A DNA stretch of 64,000 nucleotides, taken from contig OY997592.1 in NCBI GenBank assembly GCA_963921825.1, forward strand, positions 28,313,730 to 28,377,729. Reading direction: 5' to 3'. Position 1 is the stretch's first letter; each line of letters starts with the position of its first letter. This DNA comes from Erodium maritimum (lineage: Eukaryota > Streptophyta > Magnoliopsida > Geraniales > Geraniaceae). The notes under the pieces were generated by a model. That model ran no database searches, was not told where the DNA came from, and saw only the letters and a program-made list of their open reading frames with translations. A program made the position numbers and the translations under genes. This document shows, piece after piece, positions 23,225 through 35,258 of this stretch.

Positions 23225-24616
23225 ATGGTATCCGGAGGTGACAATGAAGTTATGGTGGATCACGATGATCCAGCCACCTTTCAGGAAGTCATGTATGGGC
23301 CCAACTCCGGGTTATGGCTAGGAGCCATGAGGGAGGAAATGCAATCCATGTCGGACAACCAAGTCTGGGAACTAGTTGATCCCATAAATGGTTTGTGGAC
23401 TATCGGATGCAAATGGATCTTCAAGGTGAAGATGGACATGGACGGCAACCCTCTGACCTACAAAGCTCGACTGGTGGCGAAAGGTTATAGGCAGATCCAA
23501 TGGATTGACTATGAGGAAACCTTCTACCTAGTGGCTATGGTCAAAATCGATCCAAATTCTTCTTGACACAACTTCGTATCATAATTACGAGATATGGCAA
23601 GTGGGTGTCAAAACTGCTTTCCTAAATGGAAATTTGAATGAGTACGTTTGTATGTCTCGGCCCAAAGGTTTTGACGATCCGAAGAATAAGGGAAAGATTT
23701 ATAAGTTGTTGAAATCCATTTATGGATTGAAACGAACTTCTCGGATTTGGATCCTTCGTTTTGATGAAGCTGTAATTGGATTTAGCTTAATCAAGAACGA
23801 GGATGAATCTTGCGGTTATAAGAAGGCTAGTGGGAGCAAGATTACCTTTCTGGTTCTCATTGAAAACGACATCCTAACCTTGCACGAGACTAAAGATTGG
23901 TTGAGGAAGTGTATTTCAATAAAGGACTAAGGCGATGCTTCTTATATCTTAGGGATTAAGATATGTAGAGATCGCACCAAGATGGTCTTGGATTTAAGTC
24001 AGGGAACCTATGTGAACAAGGCATTGAGTAGGTTCTCAATGCTCGATTCAAAGAAAGCGCTCTTACCCACTAGTCATGACATTCATCTCAGCAAGACTCA
24101 GTGTCCTAAGACACCTGATGAGCTGAAAAGGATGATACGAATCCCATGCGCCTAGGGGCAGGATCAATCATATATGCCATGTCATGTACGAGACCGGACG
24201 ACTCGTAAGCCTTATGTAGTACCAGTGGACATCAGTCTAACCCGGGGGAAAGATGATGCTGAACTAGTTGTTGAAGGATAAGTAGACGCTAGTTTTCCAA
24301 GACAAATCCAGATGACTTTATAAGTCAGTCAGGATATGTTTTTATGCTGAATGACGGAGCTTTAGCTGGGAAAGCGTAAAGCAAGATACCGTCCGAATCT
24401 ACGATAGAGGCCAAGTACATGGATGCTGCAGAAGGAGCTAAGGAGGCTATGTGGATTTGGAAATTCAAGGCAGGGTTGAGTGTAATTAAAAACCCATCCA
24501 GCCTGGTGAATCCATTTTGCGACAACACAAGGGCCATTGTGCAAGCTAAAAGTCCAGATCGCATAACAAATCCAAACATGTACTGCGACGTGTCCACCTC
24601 ATCAGAGAAGTACTGA
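23225..24616 (+). pseudogene. Outer family A element: reverse transcriptase and RNase H, YVDD box missing
   Basis: RT N-terminus at 23225-23566 (WELVDPINGLWTIGCKWIFK). After a frameshift, 23601-23930 carries VKTAFLNGNLNEYVCMSRPK (first catalytic Asp of MDVKTAFLNG changed to Gly) and IYGLKRTSR. At about 23859 the expected block after FLVL, which in functional copia RT contains YVDD, is absent: the sequence goes directly to IENDIL. RNase H lies at about 24390-24616 (AKYMDAAEGAKEAMWIWKFK, then CDNTRAIVQAKS). The same YVDD deletion is present in the copies at 27960 and 58034. Confidence 0.87.
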
Positions 24617-24751
24617 ACCGAGGTGAAGTGAAGATAACCTATATTGCAGCAGATGATAACATAGCCAACCCTTTGACTAAGGCACTATCGCTGCCTAACA
24701 TGTTAGACATGTAAAGTCGATGGAGACATATTGGAGTTTAGGTTGGAACTA

Positions 24752-24766
24752 GGGAAAGTGGGATAT
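24752..24766 (+). promoter_or_regulatory. Polypurine tract of the outer family A element
   Basis: AGGGAAAGTGGGATAT immediately precedes the 3' LTR start TGTTAG at 24767. It corresponds to the tract at 58929-58944 of the young element and would prime plus-strand DNA synthesis. Confidence 0.75.
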
Positions 24767-25359
24767 TGTTAGTCTTAGTGCTCATAGTTCAATCCTAAAT
24801 GTCCAAATGTATATATCATCGTTAGCAATAAAATTAAAGCGACTTTATATTACTTATGTGTTGGAGTAATATATCGATGTATGCTTTGATCTATACCCAC
24901 AATGCGAATAGAACCATAGATCGAGATAGATCACACTCGATGGGTCCCTAGTCAACAAAGTGTCACTAGAAGCGACTAGTATGAAAGATGACTCTTTATG
25001 GCTTACGTTCTGTTAGTCATTTTAATGGTATTCCGGAGTCTGAGCATAGATATCATGTGGGACATGATATTGGACGACCCGCCCTGAATATGTGCCATAG
25101 ATTAAGTCATGAACATATTCAGTGTCGTAGCTTGTCATGTATCCTTAGACCAAGGAGTCTTTGTGATCGCTATGTAGTCAACCACTTAATTTGAACTGAG
25201 CCTAACGTTGTCCGTAACAGGGCTTCCATGATGGCCAAGATTGGCTTGGGGACGGGCCACATGAGTGACACGAAAGATGGCTAAGGGATTTATCCCTCAT
25301 ACCGAGGTATATGAAAGATATCGGTTCTCGGCCTCTTGATCGAGAGTGACTGAAAGAAT
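24767..25359 (+). repeat. 3' LTR of outer family A element, part 1
   Basis: LTR bases 1 to about 590, ending AGAAT (25355-25359), where the opposite-strand family A element is inserted. The frame at 24988-25194 is LTR sequence repeated at 52392 and 59166, not a gene. Confidence 0.9.
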
Positions 25360-27047
25360 TGTTGGGTCTCGAGGTAGGGTTAGAGATGAACCAACTCACA
25401 GCGAAAAATAAATGAAAACCAAGAGACGATTAAAACCATGAAACAACTAACAAAGAATGGATTCACAAGAGAAAAATTCAGCACTAGTTCTTACCAAAAC
25501 AAGAACACCGGGTAACGAATGATTGGCTTGAGTCTCCAAGGTGCCTACGTATCCACATAGGAATCAAAGCCACGTAGTTCTTCTCTTTGAGGACTCAAGA
25601 GCACAAAAATGGAGGTGGAAACTAGCCAAACCCGAAATTGCCATGGAGAGGAGGAAGAAGTTGTGTTTCCTATTCTTGTCTTGTGTTTGTTATGTTGAAA
25701 AAAGATGACTTAAATATAACAAAACCCATACTTGTCCAACTAAAGGCATGGGACAAGTATGGTGTCAAGTAAGGTTTAAATAGGACAAAGTATGGCAAGA
25801 CAGGATAGGGTTAGGTGGTGAATCACCAACACGTTAATCCTTGTCTTGCGTACTTAGTACTAATTAATCAAGACTTGATTAATTATTTCCATGGGCCTTG
25901 GTTGCATGGGCCTTTCACGGGCCTCTTGGAACATGGCCCGTGGCCATTTCCAACGAGGTCCCGTGATTCGCTCATCGCCTCCAAGCCTTCCATACCGGAA
26001 ATGTCCAACATTATCCAACGCGATCAATCCCAAGACTCCAAGCCTTATCTCGATCCGTGAATTCCTATTCACTTACGGGCACATGACCCAAAACCTAGTT
26101 TTGGTCATGTCCCAAGACAACTCCCTTTTGGCCATTATCCATAAATGTGTCAATGAGTTTCACCCTCCGGTATGACCCTTAGGTTCATGCATGTCAATAG
26201 ATCAACGTAAAATCCCATTTTACTTGATCCTATTTAAGTGGCAACTAACGAGACTTTAGTATTGCCTGAAACTGCATAACGAATCGACCCTGTCGATTCT
26301 AACCTTTCCGTCGTCCCTCTCATTATTCTTTTATCTCCGATATCCTGATTGAGATCAGGCATAGAGTCGTCATCCTTATTATTCTCAATCACTGTTCCTT
26401 GATATGTGAGATGACTGAATATATGATACCCAGTATCATGTGCATGGCCATGCTATTCTTTCAGTCACTCTCGAACAAGCGGCCGAGAACCGATATCTTT
26501 CCCATACCTCAGTATGAGGGATAAATCCCTTAGCTGTCGTTCGTGTCCCTCATGTAGCCCGTCCCCAAGCCAATCCTGGCCGTTATGGAAGCCTTGTTAC
26601 GGACAATGTTAGGCTTAGGTCAAACTCAGTTGTTGACTACATAGCAATCACAAAGACTCCTTGGTGTAAGGATACATGACAAGCTACGACACTGAATATG
26701 TTCATGACTTACTCTATGGCACATATTCAGGGCGGGTCGTCCAATATCATGTCCCACATGATATCTGTGATCAGACTCTGGAATCCCATTCCAATGACTA
26801 ACAGAACGTAAGCCATAAAGATCCGTCTTTCATACTAGTCGCTTCTAGTGAAGCTTTGTTGACTAGAGACCCATCGAGTGTGATCTATCTCGATCTATGG
26901 TTCTATTCGCATTGTGAGCATAGATCAAAGCACACATTGATATATTAATCCAACACATAAGTAATTTAAAGCCGCTTTAATTTTATTGCTAACGATGATA
27001 TATACATTTTGACATTTAGGATTGAACTACGGGCACTAAGACTAATA
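25360..27047 (-). repeat. 3' LTR of the reverse family A element
   Basis: 1688 bp. The terminal GACTAACA is changed to GACTAATA, next to the purine tract (minus-strand GGGCAAGTGGGAGAT). The palindrome near 25858-25886 has shortened arms (AATTAATCAAG and CTTGATTAATT). Confidence 0.9.
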
Positions 27048-27183
27048 ATCTCCCACTTGCCCTAGTTCCATTCTAAACTCCAATATGTCCCCATCGACTT
27101 TACATGTCTAACATGTTTAGGCAGCGATAGTGCCTTGGTCAAAGGGTTGGCTATGTTATCATCCGTTGCAATATAGGTTATCT

Positions 27184-28400
27184 TCACTTCACCTCGGTTG
27201 AGTATTTCTCTGATGAGGTGGATACGCCGTAGTACATGTTTGGATTTGTTATGCGATCTGGGCTTTTAACTTGCACAATGGCCCTTGTGTTGTCGCAAAA
27301 TGGATTCACCGGGCTGGATGAGTTTTTAATTACACCCAACCCTGCCGTGAATTTCCAAATCGACATAGCCTCCTTAGCTACTTCTACAACATTCATGTAC
27401 TTGGCCTCTGTCGTAGATTCAGCAACGGTATCTTTCTTTACGATTTCCCAGCTAAAGCTCCGTCATTCAGCGTAAACACTTATCCTGACTGACTTCTAAA
27501 GTCATCTGGATTTGTCTCCAAAAACTAGCGTCTACTCATCCTTCGACGACTAGTTCAGTATCATCTTTCCCCCGGGTTAGACTGATGTCTACTTGTACAA
27601 CAAAAGGCTTACGAGACGTTCGGTCTCGTACATGTCATGGCATATATGATCGATCCTGCCCTCAGGCGCATGGGATTCACATCATCCTTTTCAGCTCATC
27701 AGGTGTCTTAAGACACTAAGTCTTGTTGAGATGAATGACATGACTAGTGGGTAAGAGTCCTTTCTTTGAATCTAGCATTGAGAACCTACTCAATGTCTTG
27801 TTCACATAGGTTCCCTGACTTAAAACCTAGACCCTCTTGGTGCGATCTCTATATATCTAATCCCTAAGACATAAGCAGCATCGCCTAAGTCCTTTATTGA
27901 GAAACACTTCCTCAGCCAAGCTTTAGTCTCGTGCAAGGTTGGGATGTCGTTTTCAATGAGAACTAGAAAGGTAATCTTGCTCCCACTAGCCTTCTATAAA
28001 CGCAAGATTCATCCTCGTTTTTGATTAAGCCAAATCCAATTACAGCTTCATCAAAACGAAGGTTCCAACTCCGAGAAGTTTGTTTCAATCCATAAATGGA
28101 TTTCAACAACTTATAAATCTTTCCCTTATTCTTCGGATCGTCAAAACCTTTGGGCAGAGACATACAAATGTACCCAATCAAATTTCCTTTTAGGAAAGCG
28201 GTTTTGACATCCACTGTCCATAATTCGTAATTATGATACTCAGTTATGTCAAGAAGAATTTGGATCGATTTTGACCATAGCCACTAAGGAGAAGGTTTTC
28301 TCATAGTCAATCCATTGGATCTGCCTATAACCTTTCGCCACCAGTCGAGCTTTGTAGGTCAGAGGGTTGCCGTCCATGTCCATCTTCACCTTGAAGAATT
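27184..28400 (-). pseudogene. RNase H and C-terminal RT of the reverse family A element
   Basis: On the minus strand, RNase H at 27396-27184 has VEVAKEAMSIWKFTAGLGV and CDNTRAIVQVKS. RT at 28214-27963 starts MDVKTAFLKGNLIGYICMSL and continues IYGLKQTSRSW. After FLVL the sequence goes directly to IENDIPT (around 27950-27963), so the YVDD catalytic box is absent, exactly as in the other copies. The RT begins abruptly at about 28400, where the internal deletion joins the leader. Confidence 0.85.
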
Positions 28401-28899
28401 TGGATCGTGTTATCAAACAATCGTGTTATCAAACATCGTGTGATTTTCCGGTTTTAATTAATAGCCAAGGTTCGAAATTTTTTTGATGCTCGGTTTATCG
28501 AAACCGTTCAAAAATGAAACTTTTGAACATTTGATCTTCGAGTTTGTCATGACGGTTCCAAACTCGTCATAACTAACAAAACGGTTTAGCCTTGGGATAT
28601 CAACCATCCAATGGTCATGCTTGGCTTAGCTTCGTCCAACGGAGCCCCGTTCGGTCCCGGTTTCGGCTCCCCGAGAGTCCCGCTCCCGAGACCAGAAAAA
28701 TCAAAAAAATTTCAAATTTTCCAGATGTGAAATAATTTTCAAAAATTCATTTTACATGCATTAAATCCATAAACAAGAATTTAAAACATGTTATCAAACA
28801 ATTTAGCAAAACAATATGCTAAAAACGAAACTTTCAAGCAAAACCGAAACTTTGAACACCGTCTTGTGAATCCCGAAGGTAGCACGGCTCTGATACCAC
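28401..28899 (-). other. Leader and PBS of the reverse family A element, with deletion junction
   Basis: 28887-28898 is GCTCTGATACCA, the reverse complement of the Met-tRNA PBS TGGTATCAGAGC. The rest matches the family leader. At the junction near 28394-28408 the stretch GAAGAATTTGGATCG repeats 28253-28267, and CGTGTTATCAAACA occurs twice in a row nearby. Confidence 0.8.
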
Positions 28900-30572
28900 T
28901 GTTGGGTCTCAAGGTAGGGTTGGAGATGAACCAACTCGCAGCGGAAAATAAATGAAAACCAAGAGACGATTAAAACCATGAAACAACTAACAAAGAATGG
29001 ATTCAAAAGAGAAAAATTCAGCACTAGTTCTTACCAAAACAAGAACACCGGGCAACGAATGATTGGCTTGAGTCTCCAAGACGCCTACGTATCCACATGG
29101 GAATCAAAGCCACGTAGTTCTTCTCTTTGAGGACTCAAGAACACAAAAATGGAGGTGGAAACTAACCAAACCCGAAATTGCCATGGAGAAGAGGGAGAAG
29201 TTGTGTTTTCTATTCTTGTCTTGTGTTTGTTATGTTGAAAAAAGATGACTTAAACATAACAAAACCCATACTTGTCCAACTAAAGGCATGGGACAAGTAT
29301 GGTGTCAAGTAAGGTGTAGATAGGACAAAGTATGGTAAGACAAGATTGAGTTATGTGGTGAATCACCAACACCTTAATCCTTGCCTTGCTTACTTAGTAC
29401 TAATTAATCAAGACTTGATTAATTATTTCCATGGGCCTTTCATGGGCCTCTTGGAACATGGCCCGTGGACATTTCCAACGAGGTCCCGTGATTCGCTCAT
29501 CGCCTCCAAGCCTTCCATACCGGAAATGTCCAACATTAACCAACGCGATCAATCCTAAGACTCCAAGCCTTGTCTCGATCCGTGAAGTCCTACTCACTTA
29601 CGGGCACATGACCCAAAACCTAGTTTTGGTCATGTCCCGAGACAACTCCCTTTTGGCCATTATCCATAAATGTGTCAATGAGTTTCACCCTCCGGTGTGA
29701 CCCTTAGTTTTATGCATGTCAATAGATCAACGTAAAATCCCATTTTACTTGATCCTATTTAAGTGGCAACTAACGAGACTTTAGTATTGCCTGACACTGC
29801 ATAACGAATCGACCCTGTCGATTCTAACCTTTCCGTCGTCCCTCTCATTATCCTTTTATCTCCGATATCCTGATTGAGATAAGGCATAGAGTCGTCATCC
29901 TTATTATTCTCAATCACTGTTCCTTGATATGTGAGATGACTGAATATATGATACCCAATATCATGTGCATGGTCATGCTATTCTTTCAGTCACTCTCGAT
30001 CAAGCTGTCGAGAACTGATATATTTCCCATACCTCAGTATGAGGGATAAATCCCTTATCCGTCTTTCGTGTCACTCATGTAGCCCGTCCCCAAGACAATC
30101 CTGGCCGTTATGGAAGCCCTGTTACGGAAAACGTTAGGCTCAGGTCAAACTCTGTTGTTGACTACATAGCAATCACAAAGACTCCTTGGTCTAAGGATAC
30201 ATGACAAGCTACGACACTGAATATGTTCATGACTTAATATATGGCACATATTCAGGGCGGGTCGTCTAATATCATGTCCCACATGATATCTATGATCAGA
30301 CTCCGGAATCCCATTCCAATGACTAACACAACGTAAGCCATAAAGAGCTATCTTTCATACTAGTCGCTTGTAGTGAAGCTTTGTTGACTAGGGACCCATC
30401 GAGTGTGATCTATCTCGATCTATGGTTCTATTCGCATTGTGGGCATAGATCAGAGCACACATCGATATAATATTCCAACACATAAGTAATATAAAGCCGC
30501 TTTAATTTTATTGCTAACGATGATATATACATTTGGACATTTAGGATTGAACTACGGGCACTAAGACTAACA
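28900..30572 (-). repeat. 5' LTR of the reverse family A element
   Basis: 1673 bp, with ends TGTTGGGTCTC and GACTAACA on the plus strand. Frames at 29346-29700 are LTR sequence. It shares the palindrome near 29395-29425 with shortened arms. Confidence 0.9.
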
Positions 30573-30577
30573 AGAAT

Positions 30578-31671
30578 AGCATGGCCATGCACATGATACT
30601 GGGTATCATATATTCAGTCATCTCACATATCAAGGAACAATGATTGAGAATAATAAGAATGACGGCTCTATGCCTTATCTCAATCAGTATGTCGGAGATA
30701 AAAGGATAGTGACATAGACGACGGAAAGGTTAGATACGACAGAGTCTATTCATTATGTAGTGTCAGTCAATACTAAAGTCTCGTTAGTTGCCACTTATAC
30801 AGGATCAAGTAAAATGGGATTTTACGTTGACCTATTGACATACATAAACCTAAAGGTCACAACAGAGGGTGAAACTCATTGACACATTTATGGAGAATGG
30901 TTAAAAGGGAGTTGTTTGGGGACATGATCAAAACTGGATTTTGGGTAATGTGCCCGTAAGTGAATATGACTTTACAGATCGAGACAAGGCTTGGAGTCTT
31001 GGGATTGATCGCGTCGGATAATGTTGGACATTTCTGGTATGAAAGGCTTGGAGGCGATGAGCACGTCACGGGACCTTGTTGGGAAAGGCCACGGGCCATG
31101 TTCCAAGAGGCTCATGAGAGGCTCATGCAACCAAGGCCTATGGAACTAATTAATCAAGTCTTGATTAATTAGTACTAAGTAAGCAAGACAAGGGTTAAGG
31201 TGTTAGTGATTCACCACCTAACCCCATCTTGTCTAGCCATACTTTGTCCTATTTACACCTTACTTGTCACCATACTTGTCCCATGCCTTTAGTTGGAAAA
31301 GTATAGGGTTTGTTATGTTTAAGTCATATTTTTTCAACATAACAAACACAAGACAAAAATAGGAAACACAACTTCTTCCTCCTCTCCATGGCAATTTCGG
31401 GTTTGGCTAGTTTCCACCTCCATTTTTGTGCTCTTGAGTCCTCAAAGAGAAGAACTACGTGGCTTTGATTCCCATGTGGATATGTAGGTGTCTTGAAGAC
31501 TCAAGCCAGTCATTCGTTACTAGGTGTTCTTGTTTTGGTAAGAAATAGTGCTGAATTTTTCTCTTGTGAATCCATTCTTTGTTAGTTGTTTCATGGTTTA
31601 ATCGTCTCTTGGTTTTCATTTATTTTCCGCTGCGAGTTGGTTCATCTCCAACCCTACCTCGAGACCTAACA
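30578..31671 (+). repeat. 3' LTR of outer family A element, part 2
   Basis: Continues the LTR from AGCATGGCC to the end GAGACCTAACA. It contains the full palindrome ACTAATTAATCAAG-T-CTTGATTAATTAGT near 31145-31175. No matching 5-bp repeat is found next to the 5' end of the element at 10446-10450. Confidence 0.88.
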
Positions 31672-33047
31672 CTACTGCCACCTCACGTCAAGCGGGGCAG
31701 TGTTTTTGGTCGACCACCACTGGACCACAAGATCCCCATTGATCGAGACGAGGGTGCTTACTGCCCCTCTTCACTACTCGTTGTGCCCCCTCGGAGCGTT
31801 TATAGAGTTCTCAAACTCCAAGTCTTGAGTCTCCCCCACATTGACCTCTCGGACCTTCACACCTACTTGCATGCCAACGCCCTTGCCTTTCAGAGTCCAC
31901 CCGTACCCCGGCCAACCCACCAGGGCACCACAACAACCCGGGTCTTTAATGTCCCAATAATTTGAATCTCGGTCATTTGGGTCATCATCGGCCACCGTAC
32001 CGTTATCCTCTTCGACCGAGTCCCACTGCCATCCAAGATGGCTCGTGACTAACTGCATCACCGTAGACTAGAACACCCCGAGGACACAAAAGCCAACCTA
32101 CCTGGAACATTAGCTCGACGAACAGGGGTTCGACAAGAGGCGGACCTTGGTCCGGACGACTCCACCACTGATCGGTCCAAACAACCAAATCACACACCAT
32201 AGATACTAAAAACCCAAAACAAGGTAGGGGAACGCGAGGATACCTTCCCTAAACCGACGCATGATCCATCGTGCGAGGAAGTCAACGACCCTGTGTTTCC
32301 CGGTTGGACCACCCAACTCTCCGCCCCAGGATAGATCTAGCCGCCCAAGATCAATCCCCGAGCCCTTATCCCCCTCGACACGATGACATAGTTGTCGCAT
32401 TCACCACCATCATAGATCCAAACGTCGTGCTCCCGTACACCCAAACTCAGTTTCGAACACCGCAGAGATCACCTAAATTTTCTACGGGCCCCTCCAAAGA
32501 TTGAAGTTACTCTATGGATTAATCACATGGGTTAGCCATGGTGATCAATCACCTATATCCACACTAGCGGCGACGGTATAAGAATCCTAGCTGCTGCTAA
32601 GTTTTCATTCTAAGCTAGATACTTAAACCTTAAATTTAAACTGTATACTTATCAGGGTCGATATATTACGAAGTAAAGTACATTCATGAATGATTAAATA
32701 TTTGACTAAGGACACACTTAACACATAAGCCTCGTTAATAGGGATAGTTTGAGGACTACGAGTTAGGTTATTTCGTGTTTCAAACGTTGCTTAAGTGATG
32801 GGATGCCAAAATTCGATGTCTAATCACACTTATCAATATATTACTTCTTTTTTTTAAATTATATTATTTCTTTAAGGAAAACAAGTTCTTGTTCCATTAT
32901 ATCTCTCATGACTAAACGTCTCATTTGAGAAGGAGCATTAAGTCATGCCCTTGATCAAGAAAAGAATTACAATCTTATTATGATTTTTTTAGGGGAAAGG
33001 AAACTATATTATTAATTAAAAAGAAAGGAGTTAATACACAAAAATGC
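31672..33047. other. Unassigned sequence, C-rich then AT-rich
   Basis: 31672-32520 is C-rich with several short overlapping frames on both strands (for example 31774-32061 minus, 32271-32504 plus). None matches a family I recognise; their mutual overlap suggests composition rather than coding. It might be an old LINE 5' part. 32520-33047 is AT-rich with nothing recognisable. Confidence 0.4.
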
Positions 33048-33064
33048 GATCTTGATTCTCTATT

Positions 33065-35117
33065 TTTTAATTAAAAGAGGTAGGTATTTCATTCAAATAT
33101 AAAAAAGAGTCGTTACATTGTATAAGGTCTTAAAAGGACTCTTCACAAAAAATTCTGAGACAAGTGAACCGTTACAAACGGTGTTTGAAAAACTATATAG
33201 GTAAACTAACAGTAGACTAAGACGAAACCGACGAAAACTGCTCAAGGTGTTGCCTAAACGTTGCATACTCTGTAGAGTGCGACCGAACCTATATTCATTA
33301 GTTTCAGAGGAAGGCATGGCTTTTACCAGGGACCCCTCCTAAGGCCAGTCCCTAGAGCCATGAATTTCTTTCATCCCTCCTGGCGGGGTTGCTTAACCCT
33401 CACCTGGTCCTCCCTAGGTTCTCCTACAGTGGCCCTCTTCTGGCCCGTCCTCCCTGCTGGGGCAAGCTCAAAACCAGGAGGTGCAGTCGATACCCTGGGC
33501 CTTCCCCGACATCTCCCCATCCTGGGAATTAGGAGGGATATGCGAGGTTACAATGACCCCGTTCCTCAAGATGGTGGGGTCCTAGGTGGGATAACCGAGG
33601 TCAACAAGCTAAAACCTAGGGGATGTTGTGTGCCGGTTCTCCTCAGTTTGTTGCATACTGCCTGGTCTTCAGATCTCGATGATACTCTAGCAACGATCTG
33701 TAAAAACGAGGTAATCCGGGTACCTCCCATGCACACACTTGCGGCCCGTGACCAATACGCCCACATTTCCCACAAAAGGATGGTAGTTCGGTGTAGGTGA
33801 GAGCGCACTGAACCGGGTCCTTGAATTCCTTGAAGCGCATAAGAAGATTCTGATGTAAGAGTTGATCCACCGAGTGCCAATAGCGTACCTTAATTTCCCC
33901 TCCCCAACATTGTCCCTCACCATCACAGACTGTATCCACATAAGACCCCTGCGCTGTTCCAATTGTCTCCCTGGTTTTCCTCAGCCATACCAGTGTTGGA
34001 ATGCCATGCGCATGGACCCACAGCTACAATTGGTTCATGATGGGCGGTCTCGGGCTAGACGGTAGAGGTCGTCAAGCAAGAGGGGATTCCCACCTAAACA
34101 CCATGGTTCGTTGTCCCAAACCCAAGATCGAGCCTCCGTCGATTCAAAGTAGAATTCGAATACCCATGGCTCGATATCCTTGATCACTAAGTCGTTCGCT
34201 GAATGTCCTCATGCGGTAGTGATGATCCGCAACCGGGGTTTCCTTTCTGGGGGGGGGGGGGTCACTAGGCCATCAGCTTCCTTAACATCCCAAACTACTG
34301 CCGAGCCAACATCCTTGGGTCCACTGCCCCATCCGACACTAGAATCTCCATGTCCTCCTTCTCCCAAATCAAGCAGATGGACATACTCTCTTGAAGGCTC
34401 TCCATCGGAGAGGCCTTCGAATTATGCGAGGCAAGAACGATCGAAGCGAGGACAACCTCTAGTGTTGTTGAAGTAGTGCCCTCCTAACGCAATAGAAACG
34501 CCGGAATAAGAGGGGTGGATGGGATTATCGGGATACGATCCATGTTTGGAAGTGGAAAAGACAATAGGAATGCCTTTTGTAGAAAAACGGAGTCGTGCCC
34601 TAGCAGGCCCACCGTTTTACTCGCCATAACAGTCCCATCTAATGGCTCAAAGCCGTCATAAAATGAAGGAGAAGGCTGTGCTTTGTTGCTCGCAGTCAAA
34701 GCCATTTGGGTTTTGGGTGGAAAGTCACGTTTGAGGGGCACTCGTGAAGGTTCCAGAGACGAGACTCTTGGGGAGAATTCTACGATTTCCACAGAGAGAT
34801 GCAACAACGCCAGAGAGGAATCCATTATCTGCGATGTCGCTATGGAAGTTCTCGGTTTCCATTTCCGACGCCCTTTTAAAGGGTTAGTCACCTTAGAATA
34901 GGGACGTGGTGGTGGGGCCTCTTTTTTGTCCTTCATTTGAGAGGCGAGCGACGAAGAGGTAGGTGCAGTGGCTATAAGGGCGGCAGATACAGGTGATATC
35001 GGCGCATGAATGGGTTGATTTTCCTCGAGAAGAGCACCGGATTGACGGGAGAAGATGTAGTGGATTGGGGAGCATATGGCTAGGGTTTCCTAGAGATCTT
35101 TTTAAGCCAATACGTTT
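33065..35117 (-). mobile_element. ORF1-only L1-type retroposon with TSD
   Basis: The 2.05-kb insertion on the minus strand has an imperfect target duplication GATCTTGRTTCTCYATT (33048-33064 and 35118-35134, two transitions). The T-rich/A-rich 3' end is at 33065-33110 and the 5' end near 35117 (AAACCCTAGCC shortly after). It contains an L1 ORF1 with an intact CCHC knuckle and then about 570 bp of 3' sequence. No endonuclease or RT is present. Confidence 0.7.
33643..34936 (-). pseudogene. L1 ORF1 with intact CCHC zinc knuckle, frameshifted
   Basis: N-terminal frame 34936-34484 (PLKGRRKWKPRTSIATSQI) and C-terminal frame 33939-33643, which reads RFKEFKDPVQCALTYTELPS followed by FCGKCGRIGHGPQVC. 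The latter is a complete CX2CX4HX4C knuckle at 33733-33774, as in ORF1 RNA-binding proteins of plant L1 elements. The middle (about 34480-33940) is frameshifted and includes a 13-base G run (34249-34261). Confidence 0.75.
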
Positions 35118-35258
35118 GATCTTGGTTCTCCATTCATAAGTTTTGAGACAGTTGTCGAAGACAAATTCGGTTTTGAAATTAAATATAATTTGTGATAAAA
35201 AAAGACATAATAAACCAAAAAACCTCTGCCTAGGATGATGCTTAAACGATTCTTGATC

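Larger units (their letters stand above)
25360..30572 (-). mobile_element. Family A deletion derivative inserted in the 3' LTR of another family A element
   Basis: A complete element in reverse orientation: ends TGTTGGGTCTC and GACTAACA, flanked by the duplication AGAAT (25355-25359 and 30573-30577). Two LTRs (25360-27047 and 28900-30572) enclose only 1.85 kb: purine tract, RNase H, C-terminal RT, then a jump to the leader and PBS. Gag, protease, integrase and half of RT are deleted. The two LTRs differ at several positions in the first 60 bases alone, so the insertion is much older than the element at 52171. Confidence 0.93.
10451..31671 (+). mobile_element. Old copia family A element, multiply nested (outer element)
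   Basis: Pieces in order: truncated 5' LTR (10451-11847), leader with an internal duplication (11848-13955), gag (13956-14401), an inserted minus-strand solo LTR carrying Athila (14402-21712), the rest of gag, protease, integrase, RT and RNase H (21718-24751), purine tract, 3' LTR part 1 (24767-25359), an inserted opposite family A element (25360-30572), and 3' LTR part 2 (30578-31671). The flanks (CAAAT left, CTACT right) do not match, so one end may have been changed by recombination. All coding parts carry stops and frameshifts. Confidence 0.88.

Noticed and set aside
10451-31671. Treating the outer family A element as having a target-site duplication
   Set aside because: The bases next to the two ends (CAAAT and CTACT) do not match, so no duplication can be claimed.
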